DNA of 16,900 nucleotides from an uncultured Porphyromonadaceae bacterium. Its GTDB lineage: Bacteria > Bacteroidota > Bacteroidia > Bacteroidales > Muribaculaceae. The stretch lies in the NCBI GenBank assembly GCA_937892215.1, contig CALAVE010000042.1, positions 1 to 16,900 on the forward strand, given 5' to 3'. The notes under the pieces are model-generated. The model saw nothing but the letters and a program-made list of their open reading frames with translations. It did not search any database and was not told the origin of the DNA. A program made the translations under genes and the position numbers. Shown here piece after piece: positions 5,971 to 14,165 of the stretch (position 1 is its first letter; the number at the start of each line of letters is the position of its first letter).

Positions 5971-8775
5971 ATGGAAGAAAACAGACTTTTTTTACTCGAT
6001 GCCTATGCGCTGATTTTCCGCGCTTACTACGCGCTCATCCGCAACCCAAGGTTCTCCTCTAAGGGCATCGACACCTCGGCTATCTTCGGCTTCGTCAACA
6101 CTCTCCACGAACTCATCCGGCGCGAGAACCCGTCGCACATCGCCGTCTGCTTCGACCCGCCGGGCGGAACCTTCCGACACAAGGAATACCCGCTCTACAA
6201 GGCGCAGCGCGAAGCCACACCCGAGGGGATCAAAGTCGCCGTTCCGTTCATCAAGCGGATTCTCCAAGCCTACGGCATCGCCGTCTTTGAGGTCCCCAAC
6301 TTCGAGGCCGACGACGTAATAGGCACCATCGCCACCAAAGCCGCCGCGATGGGCTTCAGCACACTTATAGTTACCGGCGACAAGGATTTCGGCCAACTGG
6401 TCACTGAGCAGGTGAAAATCTATCATCCGGGCGACAACGCCATCTTCGGTCCGGAGGAAATTAAGGCTAAATACGGCATCCTCTCGCCTCTGCAGGTTAT
6501 AGACATCCTCGGGCTTATGGGCGACTCGGCCGACAACATCCCGGGATGCCCGGGCGTCGGACCCAAGACGGCCGAAAAACTGATTCAGCGGTTCGGCTCG
6601 GTGGAGAACTTGCTGGATAACACCGCACAACTCAAGGGCAAGCAAAAATTGAACGTGGAACAGAACGCCAAGCAGATTCGTTTCTCAAAATATTTGGCCA
6701 CCATCAAGACCGACGTGCCGCTCGACTTCGACATCGACGCCCTACGTCTTCGTCCCATGGACAAGGTCGCTCTGAAATCGGTCTTCGACGAACTGGAGTT
6801 CAAGTCGCTCACTGCACGTATCTTAGGCATCGAACCAGCCGACTCCGAACCGGCTCAAGGCACACCACAGGCATCCGCCGAGAAAAAGGCCGCCCAGGCC
6901 ACCGCGCCCGATGCCCAGCCTTCGCTCTTCAGTTTCGACGAATCTGAAACGCAACAGGCTCCCGAATCGCAGACTCCTGAACAGAAGGAATATCTGGCCT
7001 CTCACCCCTATTCTTATTCGCTTGTCAGCGAACCGGACGAAGTGCGCCACATCGTCCAAGCCATGCTCGCGCTTCCGCAGGTGGGCATCGCCATCCTCGC
7101 ACGCGGCGACGAGGCCATGAGGGCTTCGCTCCTCGGTATCGCCCTCTCCAACTCGCGACGCAAAGCCTACTTCATCCCTGTCGATGGTTTCGGATGGATT
7201 CTGGATGAACTTCGTCCGCTCTTCGCCGGCAATACCACCATCGTGGGCAACGACATCAAGCGCATAATCGTGATTCTGCACTGCTACGGGGTGGAGTTCA
7301 CGGCTCCATATTTCGACACGGCCGTCGCGCACTACCTCCTGCAGCCCGAACGCAACCACTCCGTGCCCGACATCGCCCCAGCACTCCTCCACTATGAATG
7401 TCTGCCGCCCATCGCCGAACCTATGGGGCGCAGCACCGCCAAGCAGGCGGCAATTCCCACGGAAAAACTCTCTCAGGTCATGTGCGAACTGGCCGACTTG
7501 AACCTCGCTCTCGTCGGGCCGCTTGTCTCCGAAGTGGAATCATGCGGCATGACCTCTCTTCTGCGCGACATTGAGATGCCGCTCGTTCGGGTCCTTGCCG
7601 ATATGGAAATCGCCGGCGCACGCATCGACGTTCAGGCTCTTAACGATTACTCCATCGCTCTCACCGAGCAGATGAACGCCCTGGAACAGGAATGTTTCTC
7701 TCTGGCTGGCACTTCGTTTAACACCGCTTCGCCTGCACAGGTGGGCGAGATTCTCTTCGACCGCCTCAAAATCGACGTGAAAGCGAAAAAAACTAAGACG
7801 GGACAATATTCCACCACCGAAGAGGTGCTGATGCACCTGCAGGACAGACATCCGCTGGTGGGAAAGATTTTGGAACTCAGGGGAATACGCAAACTGCTCT
7901 CCACCTACGTCAACGCGCTGCCGGCGCTTATCAACCCTGCCACCGGACGCATTCACACCACTTATAACCAAACGGTTACAGCCACCGGACGGCTCTCCAG
8001 CGTGAACCCTAACCTCCAGAACATCCCCATCCGAACCGACGAGGGACGAGAAATCCGACGGGCCTTCATCCCTTCGCCCGGAAATGTGTTCTTCAGCGCC
8101 GACTACTCGCAGATTGAACTACGCCTTGTGGCCGACTTGAGCAAAGACCCTACCATGCTACACGCTTTCAGCAACGGCCACGACATACACGCTATCACGG
8201 CCTCAAAAATCTATCACGAACCGCTCGAAAGTGTCACACCCGACCAGCGCCGAAAGGCTAAGACGGCCAACTTCGGAATACTCTACGGCATATCGGCCTT
8301 CGGACTGAGCGAACGCCTACAAATCCCGCGCGCCGAGTCCAAGATGCTTATCGACGGCTATTTCGCCACTTTCCCGCAAGTCCGCACCTATATCGACAAT
8401 CAGGTGGCTCTCGCCCGTGAAAAGGGATTCGTCACCACGCTCTATGGCCGTCGGCGCATGCTCCCCGATATCAATTCGCGAAACGCAGTCGTCCGCAGTT
8501 TCAGCGAGCGTAATGCCATCAACGCGCCTATTCAGGGCACTGCCGCCGACATAATAAAGATTGCCATGAACCGCATCTACCGCCGGTTCACGGATGAAGG
8601 GCTGAAATCTAAAATGATTCTGCAGGTTCACGACGAACTTAATTTCGACGTCGTGCCTGACGAGTTGGAACGGGTCACCGAAATCGTGGTAGCCGAAATG
8701 GAAAGTGCCTACAAGGGCGACGTCACGCTCATAGCGTCACACGCCGCAGCCTCCAACTGGCTCGACGCTCACTGA
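5971..8775 (+). CDS. polA: DNA polymerase I (5' nuclease and polymerase active, 3'-5' exonuclease site lost)
   Basis: The 934-residue enzyme processes Okazaki fragments and fills repair gaps. The 5' nuclease domain (about 1-285) is intact: D10, EADD at 112-115, TGDKD at 135-139, GDSADNIPG at 184-192 and the helix-hairpin-helix PGVGPKTAEKLI. A Gln/Ala/Pro-rich linker spans about 290-335. The 3'-5' exonuclease fold follows (about 340-530), but its catalytic residues are missing: where E. coli has D355 and E357 I read I375 and A377, for D424 I432, for Y497 V503, and for D501 L507. The polymerase domain is complete: motif A DYSQIELRL from D711; motif B with R760, K764, F768 and Y773; motif C QVHDE with H887-D888-E889. 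Length is normal. The start lacks a Shine-Dalgarno, as is usual in the phylum. The gene overlaps the convergent lipoprotein gene by 7 bases. Confidence 0.98.
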   Translation: MEENRLFLLDAYALIFRAYYALIRNPRFSSKGIDTSAIFGFVNTLHELIRRENPSHIAVCFDPPGGTFRHKEYPLYKAQREATPEGIKVAVPFIKRILQAYGIAVFEVPNFEADDVIGTIATKAAAMGFSTLIVTGDKDFGQLVTEQVKIYHPGDNAIFGPEEIKAKYGILSPLQVIDILGLMGDSADNIPGCPGVGPKTAEKLIQRFGSVENLLDNTAQLKGKQKLNVEQNAKQIRFSKYLATIKTDVPLDFDIDALRLRPMDKVALKSVFDELEFKSLTARILGIEPADSEPAQGTPQASAEKKAAQATAPDAQPSLFSFDESETQQAPESQTPEQKEYLASHPYSYSLVSEPDEVRHIVQAMLALPQVGIAILARGDEAMRASLLGIALSNSRRKAYFIPVDGFGWILDELRPLFAGNTTIVGNDIKRIIVILHCYGVEFTAPYFDTAVAHYLLQPERNHSVPDIAPALLHYECLPPIAEPMGRSTAKQAAIPTEKLSQVMCELADLNLALVGPLVSEVESCGMTSLLRDIEMPLVRVLADMEIAGARIDVQALNDYSIALTEQMNALEQECFSLAGTSFNTASPAQVGEILFDRLKIDVKAKKTKTGQYSTTEEVLMHLQDRHPLVGKILELRGIRKLLSTYVNALPALINPATGRIHTTYNQTVTATGRLSSVNPNLQNIPIRTDEGREIRRAFIPSPGNVFFSADYSQIELRLVADLSKDPTMLHAFSNGHDIHAITASKIYHEPLESVTPDQRRKAKTANFGILYGISAFGLSERLQIPRAESKMLIDGYFATFPQVRTYIDNQVALAREKGFVTTLYGRRRMLPDINSRNAVVRSFSERNAINAPIQGTAADIIKIAMNRIYRRFTDEGLKSKMILQVHDELNFDVVPDELERVTEIVVAEMESAYKGDVTLIASHAAASNWLDAH

Positions 8776-9362
8776 CGCTCGCTATTCGCGTCTAAGTCCT
8801 CCTCCATGTAGTCTTCCATCATTACGCGGAAATCTATATCGTACTTCAAATCTTTGAAGTTGTCTATACGCCACTCGCCGTCTGACCTAACTAACTCTAA
8901 CTCCACTGGTGTCTCAGAGTCCATGTTATGCACTTTCAGACTCACTATCACCCTGCCTTTATCTGCTTCGTCGAAACCCACGAATTCAAAACTGTCGGCA
9001 TAAAATCGGTCCACGTCCTGACCCATCACCCAGTAGTCCATGTCAAGGCACAGATACTCGGTTCGGCGCTGCTTCTCCAGCACTTTGTCGCGCAGGTCAC
9101 ACCATGAGCGGGTACAGAACTCTCGGTCTATGTCCACATCAGGACCCATATCTGCCGTACTCCGATACGCGGCCTCCACCAGCGAGTAGATTTCCGCCAC
9201 TCGCGCCATCACATCGGCCTTAATCTCGCGCTGTTCCGCCTCCGTTGGCTCTTTCATCATGAGCCCGGCCGGCTTAGTCTCATTCTCCGCGCTCTGCTTC
9301 CCCGCTGAATTGCACGAAAGCATCGCTGCCACAAGCAGCAACATCGCCAACATCTGCTTCAT
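8769..9362 (-). CDS. Lipoprotein with DUF3828-like (NTF2-type) domain
   Basis: The product has 197 residues. MKQMLAMLLLVAAMLSC is a lipoprotein signal with lipobox MLSC, so Cys17 should be lipidated. A disordered Asn/Ser/Lys/Glu segment follows to about residue 38. The remainder begins with helices (EIKADVMARVAEIYSLVEAAYR), then REFCTRSWCDLRDKV, and ends with strands KGRVIVSLKVHN, TPVELELVRSDGEWRIDNF. This arrangement, with a terminal WRIDNF strand, resembles the DUF3828/NTF2-like lipoproteins of Bacteroidales. The acidic tail is DYMEEDLDAN. ATG 9362 was chosen over 9386 because it opens on the signal peptide. It is the last gene of the leftward cluster, 36 bases after the beta-helix gene, and its 3' end overlaps the polA 3' end by 7 bases on the opposite strand. 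Function unknown. Confidence 0.82.
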   Translation of the reverse strand: MKQMLAMLLLVAAMLSCNSAGKQSAENETKPAGLMMKEPTEAEQREIKADVMARVAEIYSLVEAAYRSTADMGPDVDIDREFCTRSWCDLRDKVLEKQRRTEYLCLDMDYWVMGQDVDRFYADSFEFVGFDEADKGRVIVSLKVHNMDSETPVELELVRSDGEWRIDNFKDLKYDIDFRVMMEDYMEEDLDANSERQ

Positions 9363-9398
9363 AATTGCCCCATTTTGAAATTTCATAGAAAACTCTAT

Positions 9399-10847
9399 TT
9401 ATTCCGTGTCCGGCCCCACGGCTCGTGGACTCAGTGGCTCGTTGTCTCTGTACCACCGCGTACCGTCATCACCGTAAACAAATAGCTTGCTACTCACGTT
9501 TCCCAGGTCCTGACCAGTCGCATGGTGTATCTCGCAACTCGTCACTTCCACTGCCGACGATATGTCGAACAGCCGGCCCTTGTTCTGGGCGAAGCGGCAA
9601 CCGTTGAAAACCACGCCCGAGCAGCGCGAGTCCACCGTCACCATCGTGTAGTCACGGCAGCGGATAAAGTCGCAGTCGGTAAACACGCCTTCATTCACTC
9701 CGTGAAGTTCCATCACGCCGTCTGAGCAGTCGCGTATCACAGTGTTTCGCACGTACAAATCCTGGCAGTCATCGGCCTGAATACCGTAGATGCCGCACCC
9801 ATACAGATCGCAATGCCTGATTATCGTGTTGATGCAGTTCTCCATCTTCACCACGCCGCCCATGCAGAAGCCCTCTTCGGTGTGACCCAGGGTGAGGTTT
9901 TCCAGCATTATCTCCCAGCAGTTGTAAAAACTCAGAACGTTGGCATAACGCGGCTCCACTATTATGGAGCAGTCTTTCGACCCGCGTATCGTCAGGTTGC
10001 GAATGTTCACCAGCTCCAGCTGTCGCCCATCGTGGCAATCCACACTCACCACCGCCCCGGGGCCTCCAAACGCGCGGCTGTAGCCCTCCGCGGCCCACAC
10101 GAATTTATCACCGTCAAACATCGACTCGTCATTCAGGCAGTTGCTCAGATTCACCACCGTGCCGGGCATCAGCGTTATCACTCTGTTGCTCCCCAGCGCC
10201 AGCAAGAACTCTTCAGCATTGCTCACCAGCATCTCTTCCTCCACCGGTGCGTCGCCCACGGGCTCGTCGCTCAGACCTATCGCGTTGCAGTAGGCTATCA
10301 CCTGCTGATTCACGCGCTCCACGAGGCTTTTCTGGGTCACGCCTTGCAATTCCTCCAGCAGCATCTCATACATTCCGGGGCCGAAGTTGCTCAGATAGTC
10401 CTGATTCATCAGCTGGTTGTGACACATCCACGACGGGTCGTAATCTTCAAATGCTCTCTTCTGCTGCTGAGTGCAGTCGGTGATGTTGTCAGTCGTCAGA
10501 ACGGCGGTCTGACCTATGCTGTGCTCCTCGGGGTAGAATGCCAGAAAATTCATACCCTCCTCGCGGATATACTGCACTCGGCTTCCCCACACGCAACCGT
10601 ATGGCATCGGGTCGTTACCGTCCACTTGCGCCAAGGTGTACTCTCCGGCCTGCTTGCCTTTCATCAGCCCGTATTCCTGCTGATGACCGGTAATGTCCAT
10701 TCCTTTCATTATCATGTCGCCGCCGTTTCCATCGGGTTCGGCCACGTACAGGTATCGCCCGTCGAAGAACTTGTCCCCGGGCTTAATGGTCTGCGACACC
10801 GCCAGTAGCGGCAGTAGTAGCACCATCAGTATCGCTATCTTTCTCAT
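9399..10847 (-). CDS. Exported right-handed beta-helix protein (YARHG-less paralogue)
   Basis: The product has 482 residues with a signal peptide MRKIAILMVLLLPLLAVSQ. Residues about 20-120 are an N-terminal beta domain shared with the next gene (IKPGDKFFDG, then EYTL). A helical segment, about 130-205, aligns by position with the YARHG domain of the paralogue but lacks the ARHG motif. From about 220 the Beta_helix part begins (SNRVITLMPGTVVNLS), followed by regular coils of about 23 residues with recurring cysteines: RHCDLYGCGIYGIQ, VIRDCSDGVMELHG, FTDCDFIR, FNGCRFAQNKG, TSCEIHH. About 12 cysteines lie in these coils, many for an exported protein. ATG 10847 opens on the signal peptide; the longer frame to 10925 lies inside the upstream gene. 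The 10-base gap to that gene argues for translational coupling. Beta-helices often bind or cleave carbohydrate; no lyase or hydrolase site is recognisable here. Confidence 0.85.
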   Translation of the reverse strand: MRKIAILMVLLLPLLAVSQTIKPGDKFFDGRYLYVAEPDGNGGDMIMKGMDITGHQQEYGLMKGKQAGEYTLAQVDGNDPMPYGCVWGSRVQYIREEGMNFLAFYPEEHSIGQTAVLTTDNITDCTQQQKRAFEDYDPSWMCHNQLMNQDYLSNFGPGMYEMLLEELQGVTQKSLVERVNQQVIAYCNAIGLSDEPVGDAPVEEEMLVSNAEEFLLALGSNRVITLMPGTVVNLSNCLNDESMFDGDKFVWAAEGYSRAFGGPGAVVSVDCHDGRQLELVNIRNLTIRGSKDCSIIVEPRYANVLSFYNCWEIMLENLTLGHTEEGFCMGGVVKMENCINTIIRHCDLYGCGIYGIQADDCQDLYVRNTVIRDCSDGVMELHGVNEGVFTDCDFIRCRDYTMVTVDSRCSGVVFNGCRFAQNKGRLFDISSAVEVTSCEIHHATGQDLGNVSSKLFVYGDDGTRWYRDNEPLSPRAVGPDTE

Positions 10848-10857
10848 CGTTCTGTTC

Positions 10858-12405
10858 TTATTTCGGACCCACCTCTCGCTGCAACAGTGGCAAATCGTCC
10901 TCCAGCAGCAAGTTGTCGGCTCCATTTGTGATTATTAATTCTGTCGAACCGAATTTGGCCACGTCGCCATGATGTATCTCGCAACTCTGCATCACCACTG
11001 GCGTGCGGAAGTCAAACAGCACTCCTCGGTTCTCGGCAAAGCGGCACAGCGAGAAACTGATGTCGGCGCATTCTTCGCTAACATACACCAGGTTATATTC
11101 CTTGTTACGAATAAATTCACAGTCCTCAAATGTGCATCCCGTGCATCCGTAAAGTTCCATTATGCCGTACGTGCAGTCGCGGATTATGCTCTGCTCCATG
11201 CTCACGCCGTGGCTACGCCAGCACTGAAGACCGTATGCACCGCACCCGTACAGGTCGCAGTGCTTTATGCTCACCACTGAGCAGTCGCTCATGTATATCA
11301 CGTTGCCCTCGCAGTAACCGCTCTCCTGGTGACCCATCGTCACGTTATCTATCGCCACGTTCTCGCAGTTCACCAGTTTCAGCACATTGGCATGATGTGG
11401 TTCCACCACTATCTCCACGTCTTTTCCGCCGCGGATAGTGACGTTCTTTAGGTTCAGCAGCACCAGTTCGCGACCTTCTCCCACGTTGTTACTCACCACG
11501 TATGGCTCGCCGCTTTCGGCCGGGCCGGCATAGTCTCCGGTATAGAGACGCATATCTCCCAACTCAAAGAAATCCTGCCGGTTAAGTATCTTCGTAAGAT
11601 TCAGCCTCGTCCCGGCATTGATTTCTATTATGGTATTGCTCTTCAGCGAGGCTATGAAATCCACCTCGTTGCTCACGTAGCTCACCTCTCGGCCGCCTTC
11701 GGTCACGCCCGGCGTGTCCTCGTACTCCGGCTCTTCAGCAGCAATTTGGTTCTCAAAACACCTAATCAACTGCACGTTGGCAAGTTCCGTCGAGTTCAAC
11801 TTTATTGCCGTATTGTCGGCACACGGGCGGTACCACGGCTGTGACTCAAAGTACGCCTTCAAGTCGGTGCTGCTGAAATTGTAACCGTGACGCGCCATTA
11901 TCTCGTTTCGCATCAGGCGCAACTCTTCGGGCTCGTACCGGCTTAGATAGTCGCGGTTCAGTAGCCGGCCTTGCGACACCACGTCGCCCACGGGCAGCGA
12001 CCGCAACTCGTTCTGCTTGTCAAAACTCCGCTCTTTCCCAAGCGCGGTCTGCTGCAATATCCACGCCACGTCGCCCACGGGAGTACGCACCGAAAGGAAT
12101 CTCGGCTCGCCGCCTGTCTCATACCGCACTTCCCATCCGAATTCCGCTCCGAACGGGGCATAATCGGCCTCAACCGACGGTTCCAGGGTATAGACACCGC
12201 TCGCCCCGGCTTTTGCCTTCAGTGTTAACTCAGCCCAGCCGCCGTCAGCCGTTGTTCCGGTCATATACACTATCCCTCCCGGGCGAACGTCTTTGACGGT
12301 GTAGTATGTAACACCGTCAAAGAAATTCATTCCGCTCTTTATCGCCTGCGACTGAGCCGTCATGGCCACAATCAGGGCCACGAGTAATATCGCTAATTTT
12401 CTCAT
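10858..12405 (-). CDS. Exported YARHG plus right-handed beta-helix protein
   Basis: The product has 515 residues. Signal peptide MRKLAILLVALIVAMTAQSQ; N-terminal beta domain (about 20-130) beginning AIKSGMNFFDG. A YARHG domain, about 145-215, is plain: LLNRDYLSRYEPEELRLM, the ARHG signature at residues 171-174, YNFSSTDLKAYFESQPWY, and a closing ELANVQLIRCFE. YARHG domains are extracellular and often found in envelope proteins of unknown role. From about 240 on comes a beta-helix: SLKSNTIIEINAGTRLNLT, then coils NVTIRGGKDVEIVVEP, KHCDLYGCGAYGLQ, IIRDCTYGIMELYG, FEDCEFIRN, SLCRFAENRG, QSCEIHH, with about 13 cysteines. It is clearly homologous to the gene at 9399-10847 over its whole length except the YARHG segment. 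ATG 12405 opens on the signal peptide, 43 bases after the TMEM43-family stop. Second gene of the cluster. Confidence 0.88.
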   Translation of the reverse strand: MRKLAILLVALIVAMTAQSQAIKSGMNFFDGVTYYTVKDVRPGGIVYMTGTTADGGWAELTLKAKAGASGVYTLEPSVEADYAPFGAEFGWEVRYETGGEPRFLSVRTPVGDVAWILQQTALGKERSFDKQNELRSLPVGDVVSQGRLLNRDYLSRYEPEELRLMRNEIMARHGYNFSSTDLKAYFESQPWYRPCADNTAIKLNSTELANVQLIRCFENQIAAEEPEYEDTPGVTEGGREVSYVSNEVDFIASLKSNTIIEINAGTRLNLTKILNRQDFFELGDMRLYTGDYAGPAESGEPYVVSNNVGEGRELVLLNLKNVTIRGGKDVEIVVEPHHANVLKLVNCENVAIDNVTMGHQESGYCEGNVIYMSDCSVVSIKHCDLYGCGAYGLQCWRSHGVSMEQSIIRDCTYGIMELYGCTGCTFEDCEFIRNKEYNLVYVSEECADISFSLCRFAENRGVLFDFRTPVVMQSCEIHHGDVAKFGSTELIITNGADNLLLEDDLPLLQREVGPK

Positions 12406-12448
12406 GCCAGCCGTGTTTTTATGATTATCGTATGTTTGCCTCGTCAGC

Positions 12449-13849
12449 TCAGACAGTGCCCTCGCCGCCTTCTGGGCGCTGGGGCTGCGGAGCCGGAACT
12501 TCACCGCCCTTGCCGCGGTTGGCTGCAAGTTCTTTCAACTTGTCCTTGCCCTTGAACGCGAACACCCAGATAAGGAATCCGGCTATTGCCAGCAGTGTGA
12601 TGCCTATCAGCGGACGGTAGAACAGCCATGCCAGCGCTATGATGATGAGCGACCACACCACGCCTATCACCGTGCACACTACGCCCACGCCCCAGCCTAT
12701 GATGTTGGCCACGAACGGAACCACCTTCAGTATCATCTCCAGGAAGCCGAAGATGCCCTTCAGACCCGATACCACCAGAATTATGCCCAGAATGCGGAAC
12801 ACCCACAGCCACATATTGTTGGCTGCATGCTCGCTCTCAAAGATTTCATCTGCGTCCACCGTTCCCATTCTCAGGGTCTGGAACGTCTTGCTGTTCTTTG
12901 CCTTGAAGGCCTTGAATGTATCGCCCTTAACCTGAGCCATCACAGTAACCTTTGCGGGAACTATCTTGGTGAATGTCACGCGCACGTCTCCCACTTGCGG
13001 TGAACCGGGTACCAAGCCGTAGTAAAGCACGTTGCCGTTCTGGTGGATAAAGTCGTAGTTGGTCTTGTCCTCGGCTATCACCTCAGGCTGAGCCACCGTA
13101 CTGTCGTTTCGCAGTGTGTCGTTCTTCAGCGCCTCTTTCTCCTGTGCGGCTATCTGCTTCAGTTCTTCTTTCTTCGACGTCAGGTCCACCTTGCCGTATG
13201 TGCGCTCGTATGCCATGCGGTTGTTTTTGTCCAGTTGCTTCAGCAGGTCATCGCTGAGGTTCAAGTCTATTTTCTCCTCCGACGAAATGCTATGGAATAG
13301 GCTCGACGGCAGTTTATACGCGCCGAATGTCACGTTCTCTGCCCACAAGTCCTGCTCCTCCACAGTGGTCAGCACCATGTTCTTGTTCTGATATGCGGGG
13401 TCCTTGAACTCGCTCGACTGCACAGGGCTGCTCACCCACTCCTTCGTGTAGGTATAGGTGGTGGTCGTCACTTCTTTGCCGCCCAGCTTGTCCTCGCTCT
13501 CGCTGCTACTGTGCTCCACCCACTGGTAGTACTCCACATCGCGCTGCAGGTTGATTGCTACCGCACCTATGCCAAACTGCTGGTCCACCAGCGAATCTTC
13601 AGTCGTGGCAAGCGCCGAAGCGTGAATCAGTTCGCCGTCCAGCGCCGGGTCAATCTTGTTGGGATTCTCCATCTCCACGTACGCGCTTTCTGCCTCGTTG
13701 AGCATCTTGTCGGTCTTCACCGCGCGTCCTTCATTCCACCACAGCAGTGCTGTGCCTGCCAAAAACAGTAAAATACCGGAGCCTATGCCCTTGAACGAGC
13801 GCCCCACTCGGGTTCCGTAACCCGTTGTCGTTGTCTCTTGAAAAGCCAT
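12449..13849 (-). CDS. TMEM43-family membrane protein
   Basis: The product has 466 residues. After a short polar start (MAFQETTTTGYGTRVGRSF) comes one transmembrane helix (about 20-38, GSGILLFLAGTALLWWNEGR); WWNEGRAV is typical of the TMEM43/LUMA family, known from animal inner nuclear membrane and many bacteria. A large soluble, probably periplasmic, part follows (about 40-340), mixed beta with a Lys/Glu-rich helical stretch (LTSKKEELKQIAAQEKEAL) and strands such as GDVRVTFTKIVPAKVTVMAQ. From residue 346 on lie four to five closely packed hydrophobic helices (MWLWVFRILGIILVV through ITLLAIAGFLIWVFAF), then a charged, Pro/Gly-rich tail. The bacterial role of the family is not established. It is the first gene of the leftward cluster with the beta-helix pair, 43 bases upstream of the YARHG gene. 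No TAnnTTTG box is visible before it. Confidence 0.9.
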   Translation of the reverse strand: MAFQETTTTGYGTRVGRSFKGIGSGILLFLAGTALLWWNEGRAVKTDKMLNEAESAYVEMENPNKIDPALDGELIHASALATTEDSLVDQQFGIGAVAINLQRDVEYYQWVEHSSSESEDKLGGKEVTTTTYTYTKEWVSSPVQSSEFKDPAYQNKNMVLTTVEEQDLWAENVTFGAYKLPSSLFHSISSEEKIDLNLSDDLLKQLDKNNRMAYERTYGKVDLTSKKEELKQIAAQEKEALKNDTLRNDSTVAQPEVIAEDKTNYDFIHQNGNVLYYGLVPGSPQVGDVRVTFTKIVPAKVTVMAQVKGDTFKAFKAKNSKTFQTLRMGTVDADEIFESEHAANNMWLWVFRILGIILVVSGLKGIFGFLEMILKVVPFVANIIGWGVGVVCTVIGVVWSLIIIALAWLFYRPLIGITLLAIAGFLIWVFAFKGKDKLKELAANRGKGGEVPAPQPQRPEGGEGTV

Positions 13850-14165
13850 AATGTATTTATTTTAGTTTATAAATGATTTCGTCTTCACTTTTTGGTTCAT
13901 AATCTACATTAGGATATCTTCCGTTGCCGAAAAACCCACGATGAATCGACTCGTTTAGTCTCTCGATTTACAAATTCAGCGTTAAATTTAGATATTTTTT
14001 TGAAATCTTCAAGCATTATTTCGCAAAAATTGTTCTAAATCTCCTTTTTTCTGCCTTTTCAGCCCCTTTTCCTATCATTAGCACTAATTATTTACGGACG
14101 TGTCTCCGGTTTTCCGTCCGGTGGCACGTCCGCATGGTTCTCATCTCGCATTCCCTCGCCCTGAA
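13850..14165. other. Intergenic region between panB and the TMEM43 operon
   Basis: No gene visible. The left half (13850-14060) is AT-rich and should hold the promoter of the TMEM43 cluster, but I find no TAnnTTTG match on the minus strand. The right part contains the hairpin at 14095-14132. Confidence 0.6.
14095..14132 (-). repeat. GC-rich palindrome downstream of panB, REP-like
   Basis: CGGACGTG (14095-14102) is a perfect reverse complement of CACGTCCG (14125-14132); inside, CCGG pairs with CCGG. It lies 33 bases past the panB stop. No U-tract follows on the minus strand, so it may stabilise the panB mRNA end or be a repeat rather than an intrinsic terminator. The core GGACGTGTCT also occurs, inverted, in the hairpin at 16633-16653. 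Confidence 0.55.

Noticed and set aside
5971..8775. Idea that polA is a decaying pseudogene because exonuclease motifs are missing
   Set aside because: The frame is intact at normal length and all polymerase and 5' nuclease catalytic residues are present.
9813..10808. Plus-strand frame of 331 codons opposite the beta-helix gene
   Set aside because: His/Val/Gln-rich shadow of the minus-strand gene, without start signals or recognisable domains.
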